Shown: positions 20,512 to 31,381 of the stretch, in pieces
How the letters are laid out: every line of letters begins with the position of its first letter
How positions within the stretch are numbered: position 1 is the stretch's first letter
Source of the DNA: Ianthella basta
Lineage: Eukaryota > Porifera > Demospongiae > Verongiida > Ianthellidae
Direction of reading: 5' to 3'
Assembly (NCBI GenBank): GCA_964019415.1
Contig: OZ025869.1
Span: forward strand, 5,022,882 to 5,086,881
DNA: 64,000 nt
Translations under genes and position numbers: made by a program
Notes under the pieces: generated by a model
What the model was told of the DNA's origin: nothing
The model's database searches: none
The model's input: the letters and a program-made list of their open reading frames with translations, nothing else

Positions 20512-20872
20512 CTACAATGTTTTAGAAACACTTTTCTTCTTCCTTTAGTAAGTTTGTATTCATAATATATCCTGTATTATCGCATGATGACGTCATAGAA
20601 CAAAGGCACCGCCCGGGTGGTAAATCCCATACCAACCCTGTGGTTAGGGCAGGTAAGGTGACAAGCGCCCCTAACACCTCCATATATGGATATATCAATT
20701 AGCTATGTAAATAACACCTTCCAAAGGTCACCCAACACTTGCGCAGGTGGTTCCAAGTGCAGACAAACGCAATAGAACAGTACAGCACAACAAAAGTAAG
20801 CAAAGATCTGGCAATGTAAATTAAAGTTACTGAAAGAATTCCTGGATGTTAATCTTGGAGAGGTAACCAACA
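20512..20872. other. Downstream of BEN gene, no gene seen
   Basis: The BEN gene ends with the TAG at 20509-20511. The sequence beyond has a GATGACGTCAT motif at 20585 and a GC-rich block, but no open frame with recognisable similarity. Confidence 0.35.
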
Positions 20873-21322
20873 TCAGCTTGAAAGGTAGCTTGCATGGGTT
20901 GCTGAAAGTCGGCTTGTACAGGTGTGGTGCAGTGGACGAAACTCAGGATCACTCATGAGGTTGATGTTGCACTGTTTCTGCAGGCGTATATGCCTCTGAA
21001 TGGCCATCAAGTAATACTGAATTGTCTTGGGAGGGTAGTGCGTACCGTCTTTCTTTCTGGCTTTGATGCTGAATCTGCACAGCCATTTACATAGCTGTCC
21101 CTTCTCAGCAAGTAGAACGCCTTCAGGTACTTCGTCTGCGGGGAATGAAGAGTTTCGTTCCCTCTTCCACTCTTCGAACAATTTGACGCACTTCTGAGTG
21201 TCTGCAGCAGTGGTAGCCAGTACAAATCCCCTGGTGTGCTCCTGGAAGTCGTTGTCGTCCAGCGTGAAGTCAAAGTGCTTGCTCTTCTCCTTGCCCTTGG
21301 AACGTGGTGGACATTTAGCCAT
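20873..21322 (-). pseudogene. Crypton/KIAA1958-type N-terminal domain fragment
   Basis: From MAKCPPRSKGKEKSK the frame runs KLFEEWKRERNSSFP, LCKWLCRFSIKARKKDG, THYPPKTIQYYLMAIQRHIR and SDPEFRPLHHTC. This matches the N-terminal SAM-like core-binding region of Crypton tyrosine recombinases and their domesticated relatives (KIAA1958, ZMYM, QRICH1), where F-W---R and PPTTI-YLL-G-IQR are conserved. The catalytic recombinase domain with its Arg and Tyr residues should follow but is missing, and the frame ends soon after. At about 150 codons it is a 5' fragment rather than a complete enzyme, unless further exons lie below 20873, where I see none. Confidence 0.65.
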
Positions 21323-21392
21323 TCTTGCTCTGGAACCATATGCAACAAATTCAAATCCTACCGCGCTTTCTGGGCAACTATTCTTGCGATAA

Positions 21393-21518
21393 AATAGTTA
21401 CTACAGGGCTTCTATATTGCGTAACGTGTTTATTGTACTCGCCCTTGGGTGCTTCGCGCCCTCGGGTCTCGTACAATAAACACGTTACGCCATAGAAGCC
21501 CTGTAGTAACTATTACTT
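21393..21518. repeat. Foldback (hairpin) element, about 125 bp
   Basis: The two arms, beginning ATAGTTACTACAGGGCTTCT and ending in its reverse complement, pair over about 45 bases. They enclose a 32-base centre with CGCCCTTGGG and CCCTCGGG that can form a further stem. GTACAATAAACACGTTACG marks the inner end of the right arm. No coding potential. Confidence 0.85.
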
Positions 21519-21767
21519 ATTGCCCTTATATATACACTGAAGGATATGTGCCATACCAATCGACTCACACATAATACAGACTGCAACAGTATAAAAGATA
21601 CAGCTGCAAGAAAATAGGTAATAGTAGATAATAGTACATAACACATAACAAATAACAAAGTTATGTAGTATAAAACAGTCATTCTCCTGTAATTCCTCCT
21701 TCCTTTTCAATCACTTTTGGAAGGACATCATGGATATGAGAGATGTACCTAGCACACCTTGCTGGGG

Positions 21768-22564
21768 TCATTCTTTCCAAAAGAGACAGTTTCCCTTTAC
21801 TAGCTCTCTCTTTGACAAAGGCTTTACATGCTGTGCAGTGTAATACCGCCACACTCTTTCGATGGGGTTAATGTCTGTGCTACTTGCTGGGGTGGGCCAC
21901 CAATTGATTCCTTCTTGCGCATAAAATTCTTTTGCCTTCTTGCTGGTGTGTTTTGGGTCATTATCTTGCATAAAACGATATGCAGAGCCTTGGAACTCCT
22001 CTTCAAGGATGGGCAAGAGGAAGTCACGCAGAATGCCAATGTAAACTGGAGCACCCATGGTCTGATCAAAGATGCAAATCTTTGTGGCTCCTCTTTTGGA
22101 AATGCCTGCCCAAACGTGCACCTTGAGCGCGTGCTTGGCCTGAGGCTTCAACTCTCTTTCCCTCCCAATCTTCACGTGCATCATCTGGCTGTGCCTCCTC
22201 AATTGCACTGATGATTCATCTGTCCATATAACGTTTTCAAAGTTGTCCTTTGTGTCTAAGCACATTCTTGCAAATTCCATGCGCTTCGTATAGTTGGAGG
22301 GCTGATATCCACTGAGAATGTTCGTACCACAAGGCGTTGCAACTCTACAGAGGACACTTCGTCGTCTTCTTCAAGCTGCTGGTCCAGGTATTCCGTGATC
22401 TCACTGCTTATTCTTGAAGCTTGCCCACATCGTGGCTTGTCTCCTAGGCCACTCTGCGCCTCCCAGCGAAAGATCCACTTTCTGACAGTAGTCCGAGTTG
22501 TATCCCTTCCCTCCGCGTGCAGAATCCGTACGATGGAAGAGATATTCTGCCCTTGCACCCACAA
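21768..22564 (-). pseudogene. Tc1/mariner transposase, internally deleted
   Basis: The N-terminal frame (22564-22256) holds a paired-type helix-turn-helix (ISSIVRILHAEG, TTVRKWIFRW) and the second HTH (SVELQRLVVRTFSVDISPPT). The C-terminal frame (22280-21768) starts MEFARMCLDTK and has the catalytic triad: IWTDESSV, RFMQDNDPKHTS and TDINPIERVW. There are 34 residues between the second Asp and the Glu, a DD34E spacing. The frames meet at about 22280 with roughly 30 residues missing between the HTH and the catalytic domain, compared with usual Tc1 transposases, plus a frameshift. It cannot encode an active enzyme. A fragment of the same family ends cassette copy 1 at 5263. Confidence 0.88.
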
Positions 22565-22599
22565 GCTAACAATGCGCTGTCATAAATAACCAGATGGAG

Positions 22600-25090
22600 G
22601 GGCAGACATGCTTTCGTTCTGCTGCTACACGGCCGATTTGCTCTCCAAGGTCACACCTAAAGATAATTTTCACTCACAAATAGTTGGTAATTAGCACGGC
22701 GGACATTTTTTACTCGCACGAGTAAGATTTACTCGTATGAGTAACATATCTGCTCACACGAGTGGTATTTTGCGCTCGATTGACACGCACATGGTATGGC
22801 TACGTATCTTTAATCGGTACAGTATGTGGACCTTGACGCAACCTTTGACCCCCATACATTCACATAGGAAGCTGCATGGGTGGAAGCACTGGGTTAGCGC
22901 AGCTCTGGCATTGCTCGACAGAGCATGCCAGAGTTGCCATACCTCACCACAGCAGCGCTATGCAATATCTATCAATATCTATATATCCTAGCAGGTCCTG
23001 TAAACAACGTTTCCTCTATCCCAACACTGTTGAATGGTATTTCAGTGAGCCTTAGTCAAAACAACTCAAGTTTACTATTTTGTAAGTGTTAACTGTTGGT
23101 TGGTGTGTTTTTGTGAACTTATAATCATTGTTTGCTGCTGTTATGCGAGTTAGTTGTTTGTTCTTTCTCCAGTGTTGTTTGTGGGAGTTATTGCACTTTG
23201 TGTGTTGAGTGCTGCCGTTGGGCAGACACTGAGTGGAGTAAAGGGATCAGGCTTGAATGAAGCAACTCTTAATATATTAATTATTAATATAATATTATAT
23301 TATTTTCTTATATTATATTAATATATTAATGGTGTTTTTTATGCATACGTATATGCATAAAAAACACCATTGAGGCCAAAGCCGGACAAGCCTGCTTCCT
23401 GGTCGATTTCTGCAAACCCCATACAATAGAATACTCCACAGACAGCCACTTTGTTCTCCAGAGTGATTTTAAGTGAACTCACCACAAGGAAACCATCAGG
23501 TGAACAGAAAAACTAATCCATCGATCTAGGTACATTGGTCATTGCCTAGTCGCTGATGAGTTAATGTCTATACTGTTCTTCCTTCCTATATACCCTGTAA
23601 GGGCCAACACTTGCCAAAATTGACATACTAGAATTGCTACCAAACTCTAGCAACTTTCGTCAAATGTAAACTTGCACCTCGTTGCACGTGTTTTAAGCAA
23701 TCTTGGTACACAAATGTCAGTTTGAAAGGGGCAAGCACAAAAGCACTGACAAGGCAAATCTGCATAAATGAAAATACAATACACTTGTCTTGATATGTTC
23801 AAGATCGTGCCCCATCATCCGGGGCAAAACAGAACAAATTCCCAATGGGGCACACACTACACTACAGGGTGCCACCTTTTCCACTGGGGCGATTACTTGC
23901 ACAATATCAGAATGACATCATGAAGCTGTTGCTCACGGGTGTTCCAATCACATGATTTTGAACTTTAAGTTTGGAATGGGAATGTGCTAAGGCGGCATGA
24001 AGACATTTTTGTAGTAGAAGAGAAGCTGTTAGTCTTCCTCGGGGCGAGGTGCGCAATGGTTTTCAGCGATGCAATCCATGTAGCTGCTGTCCACATCACC
24101 ACCAGAACTCTGGAAAGAGGTGAATTGGGGTCTATCTCTTAGGATACCTGTTTATTTCGCATACTTTGCATGTGACAGGTCTTATGTAAAGCTAGCTGTA
24201 GCTCCTCGATGGAAGTTTTCCCAGACGTCTTCTTCAGCATGTATTACTACTAGGTATTGTGGTCCGTGTTGCAGTTGTCTGTTTTCTTGTACGATTTTTT
24301 TCGATGTATCAAATGCTGTTGTTTAAATAAGCAAAGCTAATTAGTTAGCTAGCTACTATAACATTTGGGGGCACCAAACATGGAGCGGCTTTCCACGTCA
24401 CACCAGTTTGGAACCCATTGTCGAACACTGGTATGATGATGTTCCTTTTTCAAGGGCAAAGAAAATCTTAAGAGCAATACTGCAAGCGGCTACTGTACTG
24501 TTCAATTATTATAATATCTTAGAAATCTTGGTTGGCGGTTCCATTAACTCCTTAGCAGCCATTATCTGCACATGGTGTTCTTTTAGCATCAGCCTCAGCT
24601 GGTTCAGTGGGTCTCTTACGAGGTCACCTCGTGCTACGCAGCTGACCAGAGCACAAGCGTTGCTGCTGTCGACAAGACTGTCGTTTTTTTTCTTTTACTT
24701 TTCATTTTTATTTTATCTCCACTTTCTTAGGAAGGCGTGAATGGGCTGTGGGCTGTATCCCCCAGGTTTGACGGTGACCTCAGCTGCGGAGGTCAAAGGT
24801 CAGGGGTCAGGTACTTACACGCCGTAAGGGCCCCCCGCGGCTAGCGGCCAAGTCTGACCATCCAAGCTGGGGGGTAGAACCTGCCCCCTAATACCAGGGA
24901 GAAGCTCCATATATGTATGGTCCGATCTCCTAGAATAGATGTTGCCTATAGCTGCATGCTTGATATATATCGACGAGAGTCATGGCCGCCAGCAGAAGGC
25001 CCATGAGTCTTCTTAGGTACGAATGGAGAACACTAGGACACTAACCACAAAACATATGGTGACAGCTAAGCTCGATTGGTTGATCAATTA
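22600..25090. other. Gene-poor stretch
   Basis: There are short open frames only. It contains an AT-rich block (23270-23330), a palindrome (listed separately) and a pyrimidine-rich stretch near 24680. No splice-consistent conserved frame was found. Confidence 0.35.
23328..23371. repeat. Perfect 44-bp palindrome
   Basis: AATGGTGTTTTTTATGCATA on the left, centre CGTA, and the exact reverse complement on the right. It directly follows an AT-rich imperfect palindrome, so the locus can form a long cruciform. Confidence 0.85.
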
Positions 25091-25095
25091 CATTT

Positions 25096-25636
25096 CTACA
25101 CAATAATACAGCTAAACTGCCCAATATCCAATGGTAGTGGTGGTGGAACAAAGCCAGATGGGTGCAGAATAGTGTCTTTTGTTGGACGAAAGCTAGGCAC
25201 TTGTTGCATTTTGATGTGTACTTCATGAATTAGTGCACTGATTCCCAGGGGTTGTGAAGTGATTCCTGACTTTGGTGGCCTGCCTGGCTGCTTGCCCTTC
25301 TTAGAGGGACTACCTCCTTTAGCTTTGCTGACATGTGTGATACAGGTGTCACAGTTGACATGACTCTGTGGCAACCACTGCCTAGGTGACAAGGTGGATA
25401 AGTAGGAGGAATTGCATCTAAGGCTATCCTCGTGCCTTCTCATGCATGCATAGCAATTAATGCAAAAGGAGCTTGGATGGGTTTCATGGTTGTCGCCATG
25501 GATCTGCATTCCAAATGCCAACTGGAGTTGCTGTGCATACCTGGCACACTCGTAGGGTTTCCTGGTGTTTTCAGAATATCTAGTACCACATATACGGCAT
25601 AGATTCTTCAAACAGGCAACGTGGTGCTCCGTGCTC
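25096..25636 (-). CDS. RAG1 N-terminal-like zinc domain protein, 3' exon
   Basis: The exon begins after a TTTTGCAG acceptor at 25637-25640. It reads LKNLCRICGTRYSENTRKPY, LAFGMQIHGDNHETHPSSFC, INCYACMRRHED, QWLPQSHVNCDTC, then KKGKQPGRPPKSG (an AT-hook-like motif) and IHEVHIKMQQV. The spacing CRICG ... VF/AFG-I-----IHP--FC--C ... W-PH---C--C is that of the non-core N-terminal region of vertebrate RAG1, and of related proteins (N-RAG-like) known from invertebrates. The RAG1 catalytic core is absent here: the frame ends at 25096 after about 180 codons. The 5' exon was not identified. It may be a host gene or the remnant of a RAG-like transposon. The zinc ligands are all present, so the domain looks functional. 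Confidence 0.7.
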
Positions 25637-25749
25637 CTGCAAAATGCAAACAAAAGATTTGCATATATCCATATTATGTGTAAGCATGCATGGGTTTGAA
25701 CTTCTTTATAAGTGAATATGATGCATACAGAACAATAATAACCCATATA

Positions 25750-26215
25750 TTATGAGTGACTATGCTCATTCATTTCCAACCCACAATTGCAGACTATAGA
25801 CATGCATGAGTTCAATGTGTGCATGTAAGAGAGAGAAAGAGAGGGTGAGAGTTGCATGATACTAAATTTTAACAGCTTATAGCCATCCCCATTTAGCTTC
25901 ATGCATGACTAGATATCGTGATTGGTCGAGGTAACTCCAATTCTATTATTTTATAACCTGTTTTATTACATTCAACAATTCCTTCCCAGGTGTGTGGGGT
26001 GGCTAGATGATGCATGTGCATGTGTTCATTGGAAATAGGTAGGTGTTAGCATTATATAATATATGTCTATAGAATACATATCCAATGAGACAGGAAACCG
26101 AACAGGAAATTTAAGTGTCACTCAAAATATATCATATCTGACAAACAGCTTGTGCTTGTTGTACTTTTAAAGCAGAAAATCCATGTGTTCTTCCAACCAA
26201 GCTTTATTTGTAGCA
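25750..26215. other. Intergenic or intronic, no exon found
   Basis: AT-rich sequence between two divergent genes, with GAGAGAGAAAGAGAGGG near 25830. The missing 5' exon of the minus-strand zinc-domain gene may lie here, but I could not choose one. Confidence 0.3.
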
Positions 26216-26889
26216 ATGGACAGGAGTAAGAAGGTATTTATAAACTTATGATTATTCATCATATACATCTATAGGTATCCAGGTTCTATATTGTTCTGTA
26301 TTATGATTATATGATCAGGGAAGCAAAGACGAATCTGATGATCGTGAAGAAATTGAAATTACTTGTGTGCACGACTCACAAGAATTGGATGAGATTGAGG
26401 AAATACCACCTACCCCTCAAAAACGTTGCATGAAAAGCATTGCATTTGAGGATTTGCCCATAGCCAGTGAGAATTAATACTTTCTATGACTGTATTTTTA
26501 GGGCTGTCCATGCTACTAAGGTATAAGTAGCATGCCACTGTTGTCTTAATACAGGTCCCATCAGCAGTGGTACTGCTAATAGTGAGTCTGACTCGAGAAA
26601 CGTCCAGCTGCAGTGAGTTTGCATGTAGCTGAAATTTGCTCAATTTATTAATAGAATGTTCTTATTAAACAGCTTAATGCTATCTTCTTTCACAGATCTA
26701 GATGACTCCTGTGAATCAGAAGTGGTAATCAGAGAAGACGAGTGGGAGCAGGAGGAGGACTGTATTTATAAAGAATGGTTGCCCATACAGGATGATCTGC
26801 CTCAGGCACAGCCAATGTCTTTTGACAGCCTACTTCCATCAGTATGGACGAAGGTTTTAATGAAAAAGAAGAGAACTGACAATAAGTAG
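26216..26889 (+). CDS. Small acidic protein, three or four exons
   Basis: Exon 1 (26216-26233) encodes MDRSKK and ends at GTATTT. Exon 2 (26319-26466) follows an ATCAG acceptor with GSKDESDDREEIEITCVHD and PPTPQKRCMKSIAFEDLPI. The last exon (26696-26889) follows TTTCACAG with LDDSCESEVVIREDEWEQEE, and ends DSLLPSVWTKVLMKKKRTDNK plus TAG. Exons 2 and 4 join in phase 1. An open segment at 26555-26612 has good splice sites and an acidic reading, but its end phase does not fit the last exon, so it may be skipped or a pseudo-exon. The product is about 119 residues. It is divergent from the RAG1-like gene at 25636. I recognise no family. Confidence 0.55.
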
Positions 26890-27223
26890 AGTAATGCTAA
26901 TGTTATGACTATAGCTATATAGATGCATATGATCTTTATCTATAGTAGTGTACACAGGCATGTGATTTGTATGTTTTCATATATGTAGCTAAAGTGCGTG
27001 TTCATAGGTTTTCGAGATCATCTATAGCTAGGTGCAAGTGCGATAAGCACAATTAGCGTTTTATCGTAGTGATTGAGTGGTTTTATAGTAGCTAGCTAGT
27101 GCTTTCTTTCCTCTTTCAAATGATGCCTTCTTTTTTCTTCTTTCTCAACCGAGACCCCATCCGTTTCTGTACATGCCCAACACAGTCGTTCTTCTCAATT
27201 TCAACACCGTCATACGGATTCTC

Positions 27224-27740
27224 TTAATTTAGAAGGCTATGTGTTTTTGCATCTCCATCTGAAATCAGAGTGGTGTATTGCAAATTTAGCTGTTCCTTGG
27301 ATCTCTTCCACAATATCAAAGCCCCTTGAGATTCCATTGCAGGGGATGACCCTTGAAAGTTCTTGGCACAGTTGGGCTCATGCTTTTCCCACCATTCAAG
27401 ATAAGCCGAAGATGTTGTGACATCACCACTATGCAAGGCACATTGGTGGCAGTACTTGGATAGAACTTCGAAGTCTAGAATTCGCCCTGTTTCAAATGAC
27501 ATTACAGTAATGACGACGCCAAATTTGGATGTGAAACCCCGGGTAGCCCATGTTCCATCGCAAGTAACAGTGATGTCCAAGAATGTTCCCTTCTTCCCCA
27601 TTCACTGACTTCAGAACCCACATGGTAGCCACTACATCAGACAGTGACTCATCAACTTCTGCTTCCTGCAGGGCATGACGTAGCTCCAATACTCTCTCCT
27701 GTTTCCTCTGACGATCCAGATCTGGGTCTGTATCGCTAGT
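27224..27740 (-). pseudogene. Mutator-like transposase fragment
   Basis: A first frame (27689 downward) gives LRHALQEAEVDESLSDVVAT. The next, after a shift near 27600, gives FLDITVTCDGTWATRGFTSK, FGVVITVMSFETGRILDFEV, CAKNFQGSSPAMESQGALIL and YTTLISDGDAKTHSLLN. The TCDGTW and SDGDAKTH blocks carry the first two catalytic Asp positions of the Mutator-like transposase family found in cnidarians, sponges and arthropods. The N-terminal Cys-rich part and the C-terminal part with the Glu are missing. One frameshift is needed. Its proximity to the acidic gene and the RAG1-like gene is probably chance. Confidence 0.75.
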
Positions 27741-28293
27741 GGCCAGACTTAGGGCTGGGTCTGGGTCCTATTTGTGGAATGCAACCTTCACCCAACTGCC
27801 CACCAAACGACTTTCCCGTACACCTTCGTTTTTGAGACCAGCCCGAAATGAGTGCTGCACCCATGTCCAACTAGGCCCTCCTATACATTTGTGCAGAAAG
27901 GGAGCAGCCTCACACCTCGAGGAAAAGTGCTATGCAGGTCAGAACACCTACAAGGACAGACCTCACCCTCCTCTTTGACATGGTGGGTACCATTTGGCAA
28001 CTGCACGCCAGAGGAAGATTTGAAGCGATTTTGAGATTTTGAGGGGAAGTGCTTCCACCTTACACAGTGTACAAGGGCAAGCAACTGTACACCTCATGGA
28101 CCCACCATGGTCCGTCCTCCTGGTGCATTGTATGACCCCTCTCTCATGGCCAGTGTAGAACTGGGTCAAACCCAGTTTCACACCTTTGAGATTTGAAATG
28201 TCAATTTATAAACTGGGTTGAACTTGGTTTGCGCAACACCAGTTGTAGAGGTGGTTTCTACCCGGTTGCACCAGGGTTTGAGGTATTAGAAAA

Positions 28294-29183
28294 CATGGTG
28301 GAAAGATGCAGAAAGACCTGGTCCGAAGCAGAAACAGCGAAGCTCGTCAAAGCGTGGAGCGAGAAAAATGTTCAGAGCTATCTGTTGGCCTCAAAGAGAA
28401 ATATTCGAAAGCTTTTGAGAAGATCAAGCAGGTTCTGGTGGCTCACAATTTCGACCGAACCGCAAAGCAGCATCAGGACAAGGTCAAGTCCTTGAAAAAA
28501 CCTTGCAAGGACATTATTGACAAGAACAGGAAGAGTGGTGCGGGCAACGAGAGTGACGATGACATCTCAATGAAGAATCTACCATAGTTTGATACCATGC
28601 ATGATGTTATGAAGGATAGGGCAGTCACTAACCCACCCCATGTCATGGACAGCACTAACACACAGCAAATTATGTTTCGTGTCGATACAGCGAGGAAAAT
28701 GAGCTACTCCATTTCATGCTGCATGATATAGAAGAGTCTATTGGAGGGGATGACTTTGAAGATGAACAGATTCAAGCATCATCTGTGGAAGGGAGTGTTG
28801 GGAGACAGACTCCATCAAGTATACAGCCAAGCAGTCGTGTGCAGACTTCATCAAGTCTACAACCAAGCAGTCGTGTCCAGACTCCAACTACACAACTGAA
28901 TAGCGGGAGGCAGACTCTGTCAATCGAAGACAGCACTGAATCTGGACCCGTCATTGCTCCCACCTCTGCAGGGGAAAAGAGAACTGCTTCACAGTCAGCA
29001 TCGAAAAAGAAGAAGAGGAAGGTTTCAAAAATGGAAAGGGCAGAAAAAGCAAGTGCTGATATGTTGGTAGGAATCATGAAGAAACTAGATTGGCAGAGGG
29101 ATGATTTTGTACAGTTGGAACGAGAGAGAATTAAGCATGAAGAGGAAAAAGCTAAACATGAGTCGCTAAAGAATGATCAGTTG
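28294..29183 (+). pseudogene. Harbinger MYB-like (second) protein, frameshifted
   Basis: The frame from 28294 (MVERCRKTWSEAETAKLVKAW) is the first helix of a MYB/SANT-like domain. After a one-base shift near 28372 it continues LKEKYSKAFEKIKQVLVAHN, KQHQDKVKSLKK and NESDDDISMKNLP. After a stop near 28585 and another shift it resumes at 28716 with IEESIGGDDFEDEQIQASS, a Ser/Gln-rich repeat, a KKKKRKV tract and a coiled coil (FVQLERERIKHEEEKAKHES). PIF/Harbinger elements encode such a protein alongside the HARBI1-type transposase, where it helps nuclear import and end binding. A second copy lies at 11765-14213. No HARBI1 gene is adjacent here. Confidence 0.7.
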
Positions 29184-30490
29184 TATTGTATTGTATTGTA
29201 TTATTAAAGGTTGACCCTTCAGCACAGAGCTGGTATAAATGGGTGACCTATACAACTTGTGAGAAAAAGAAACAAGTATTTCGAGTTAAAAAACTCGTGG
29301 GGCGCCGGGACGCCCCTGAACTCGAACTACTTGCTCACTACTTCCCTGTGTATGTTCAATAGTTCAGATAGTTGGGTATGCGGCATTGCTGCTGGTGTGA
29401 AAGATACATGACAATGCCATAGACTGGGGTTGCAAGAGTTTCAAGTCTCCAGACCAGGAAGTCATCCAGTGAAAGCACCCCTACCAAACTGTCAAAATGC
29501 TTTGCTGATGCTTTTTGATCTACATAACATTTTGAATGAGTATGTACATGTTGCTTTGTGCCTGGAGGAGTGTGCTGGGTAAAAAGGCTACCCTAACTGG
29601 TAATGCCATGATTCGATATGTCTCACATTGGCCAACAGGTCGTTCGACTTCTGTTGTATTTGGGGCTGTACCTCGCAGAAGAGTTAGATAAGCTTTCTAA
29701 TACAATACTATTACTTAAACATGTTCTAGAAAGACTTTTCGTTCCTTGGGTACACGGCGAAGTGCGAAGAAAGATGATTATGAGCCTAGCAAACAGAGAG
29801 CATCGAGCGCGGCCATTTTACAATGTCCGTCAGTGATAATTGGAGCCGTATCTCGCAGAAGAGTCTATCGTTAGGCTTTTTACGAGTATCATTCTATCAA
29901 CACATCTTTCTGAACACATTTCGTTCGATTGAGAGACGGCGAAACGACATTAGAGATGATTTTAAGCTTTGTAAAGATTGACGTGAGTGCCGCCATTTGC
30001 AAAATGACAGAAATATATATATATATATATATATATATACGAACATGAAGCCATACGAATACCTAAATCTGAAAACAATATAGGGGCGCCTTTGGCGCCC
30101 CAAAAAGACAGTAAGTGAACATAAACTGAGGGACACAATACTAAGCATACAGTACTATTGATTGTAATAACAGTAGGGGGGGTTAAAGTATTATGTAATA
30201 CACAAACATGAAATGATGAACAAAAATGTAATTGGGGTAAAAGAATCTGAATAACATTTCAAATTAAATAAAATTAATTAAAGTAATTGGGTAAAAGAAT
30301 CTGAGGAACAGTTCAAAATTAAGGATACAATTGATTGCACAGTACATTAGCTAAACTAAAACAACACTGACTAGTCCTCAAAGTAAGATTTGATGTTAGT
30401 CTTGAATGCATAAATATAATAATAATTGAATACATGATCACTGCTTGCCTCTCTTACAGATAATGGTGAATCGTTCCAAATAGATTTAGC
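29184..30490 (-). mobile_element. LINE 3' end with nested hairpin-end element
   Basis: This is the second copy of the 3' end seen at 14214-14950, on the minus strand, ending in the TATTG-type tail at 29184-29206. Its UTR is interrupted at 29271-30101 by the GGCGCC element. The two halves rejoin as TGTGAGAAAAA and AAGTGAACATAAACTGAG, which are contiguous in the 14.3-kb copy. Confidence 0.7.
29271..30101 (+). mobile_element. Unclassified GGCGCC-hairpin-end element, copy A
   Basis: An 831-bp insertion in the LINE UTR. One end is AACAAGTATTTCGAG followed by a stem-loop (CGAGTT, AAA, AACTCG) and GGGGCGCCGGGACGCCCC. The other end is GGGGCGCCTTTGGCGCCCC. AAAAAGA occurs on both sides (29264-29270 and 30102-30108), a likely target duplication. 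The interior has two diverged direct units, both with CTCGCAGAAGAG, and an (AT)n run at 30013-30039. No open frame has recognised similarity. An inverted second copy is at 44016-46164. Confidence 0.75.
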
Positions 30491-30977
30491 AAGCCAGTTA
30501 ATTTTGTGTGGGGGTAGATAGATGTCGTTCAGATGTCGTGCGCTTCACAACCCCATCTTCTCAGTAGTACAAAGCATGCTCTGCATGTATTTTGGACCCA
30601 CGCCATGCAGGCACTCTTGGGGGAATGCCAGACTCTACACTGGAGGAGAATATGTGGAATGTCCAACATGCACCAAGAAGTAAACTGTCTGTACTTTAAC
30701 GCTGTCTTTATACTCACTGTTTGCTCAACCGCCTCACTATAACATGTTCCCTCGCTATTTGCAGAAATTATGAAATTACGCCATCTCCACTGGGTGCTGT
30801 ATTTCTAGCTCATCAATATGATGCAGAACGTCACGTTGTGTCACGTCACGCTTCACAAATTTATTGTGTCACGCACATTGTCAGCATTGACTGGTTCACA
30901 ATTGAATGCGAGTATATGCATATGCTTCTCGAAAATGGCCAATTTTGACAACATTATGTTCCATACTGAAGGAAACC

Positions 30978-31092
30978 TGCTCTGCCCAATGGACTGTCTT
31001 GCAGCCAACATATGTCTCAGCTCCAAAATCAGAAGAGGACTGGATTGCCATTGGTAAAGGATTTGAGCAGATCTGGAACTTTCCAAACTGCA
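30978..31092 (+). pseudogene. Harbinger-type transposase scrap
   Basis: The frame reads CSAQWTVLQPTYVSAPKSEE followed by DWIAIGKGFEQIWNFPNC. The EEDW--I---FE--WNFPNC block precedes the first catalytic Asp (GAIDGKH) of DDE_Tnp_4 proteins. The Asp block is missing. A TA-flanked MITE begins 20 bases downstream. Confidence 0.6.
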
Positions 31093-31112
31093 CTAGAAAT
31101 AATAGTTTTCTA

Positions 31113-31328
31113 CAAAAATTGTAAGGATGTAGGGGTGGCATAAAAAGGACAGAAAGAAGTAAAATCTGTTACACAGTGGAGCATTAACCATGGTCCCCAC
31201 ATGCAAGAATGTCGCACTGTATAGTCCTACACCTTTGAATGTAGGGACGATGGTCAATGCTCCACTGTGTAACAGCCTTTACTTGTTTCTGTCCTTTTTA
31301 TGCCATCCCTACATCCTTACAATTTTTG
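31113..31328. mobile_element. TA-flanked MITE with about 85-bp inverted repeats
   Basis: The element starts CAAAAATTGTAAGGATG and ends in its complement, with TA on each side, as for Tc1/mariner-type MITEs. The arms contain ACACAGTGGAGCATT and AAAAAGGACAGAAA. A related half-copy lies at 59421-59490. Confidence 0.85.
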
Positions 31329-31381
31329 TAAAAAATGTTTATTGTTTCTAGTTACTCTACTTTTTATAGTGGGCAGCTAAG

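Noticed and set aside
24740..24960. GC-rich block with GGTGACCTC/GAGGTC as a possible RNA gene
   Set aside because: The pairing is local and short, and no known RNA family structure can be drawn.
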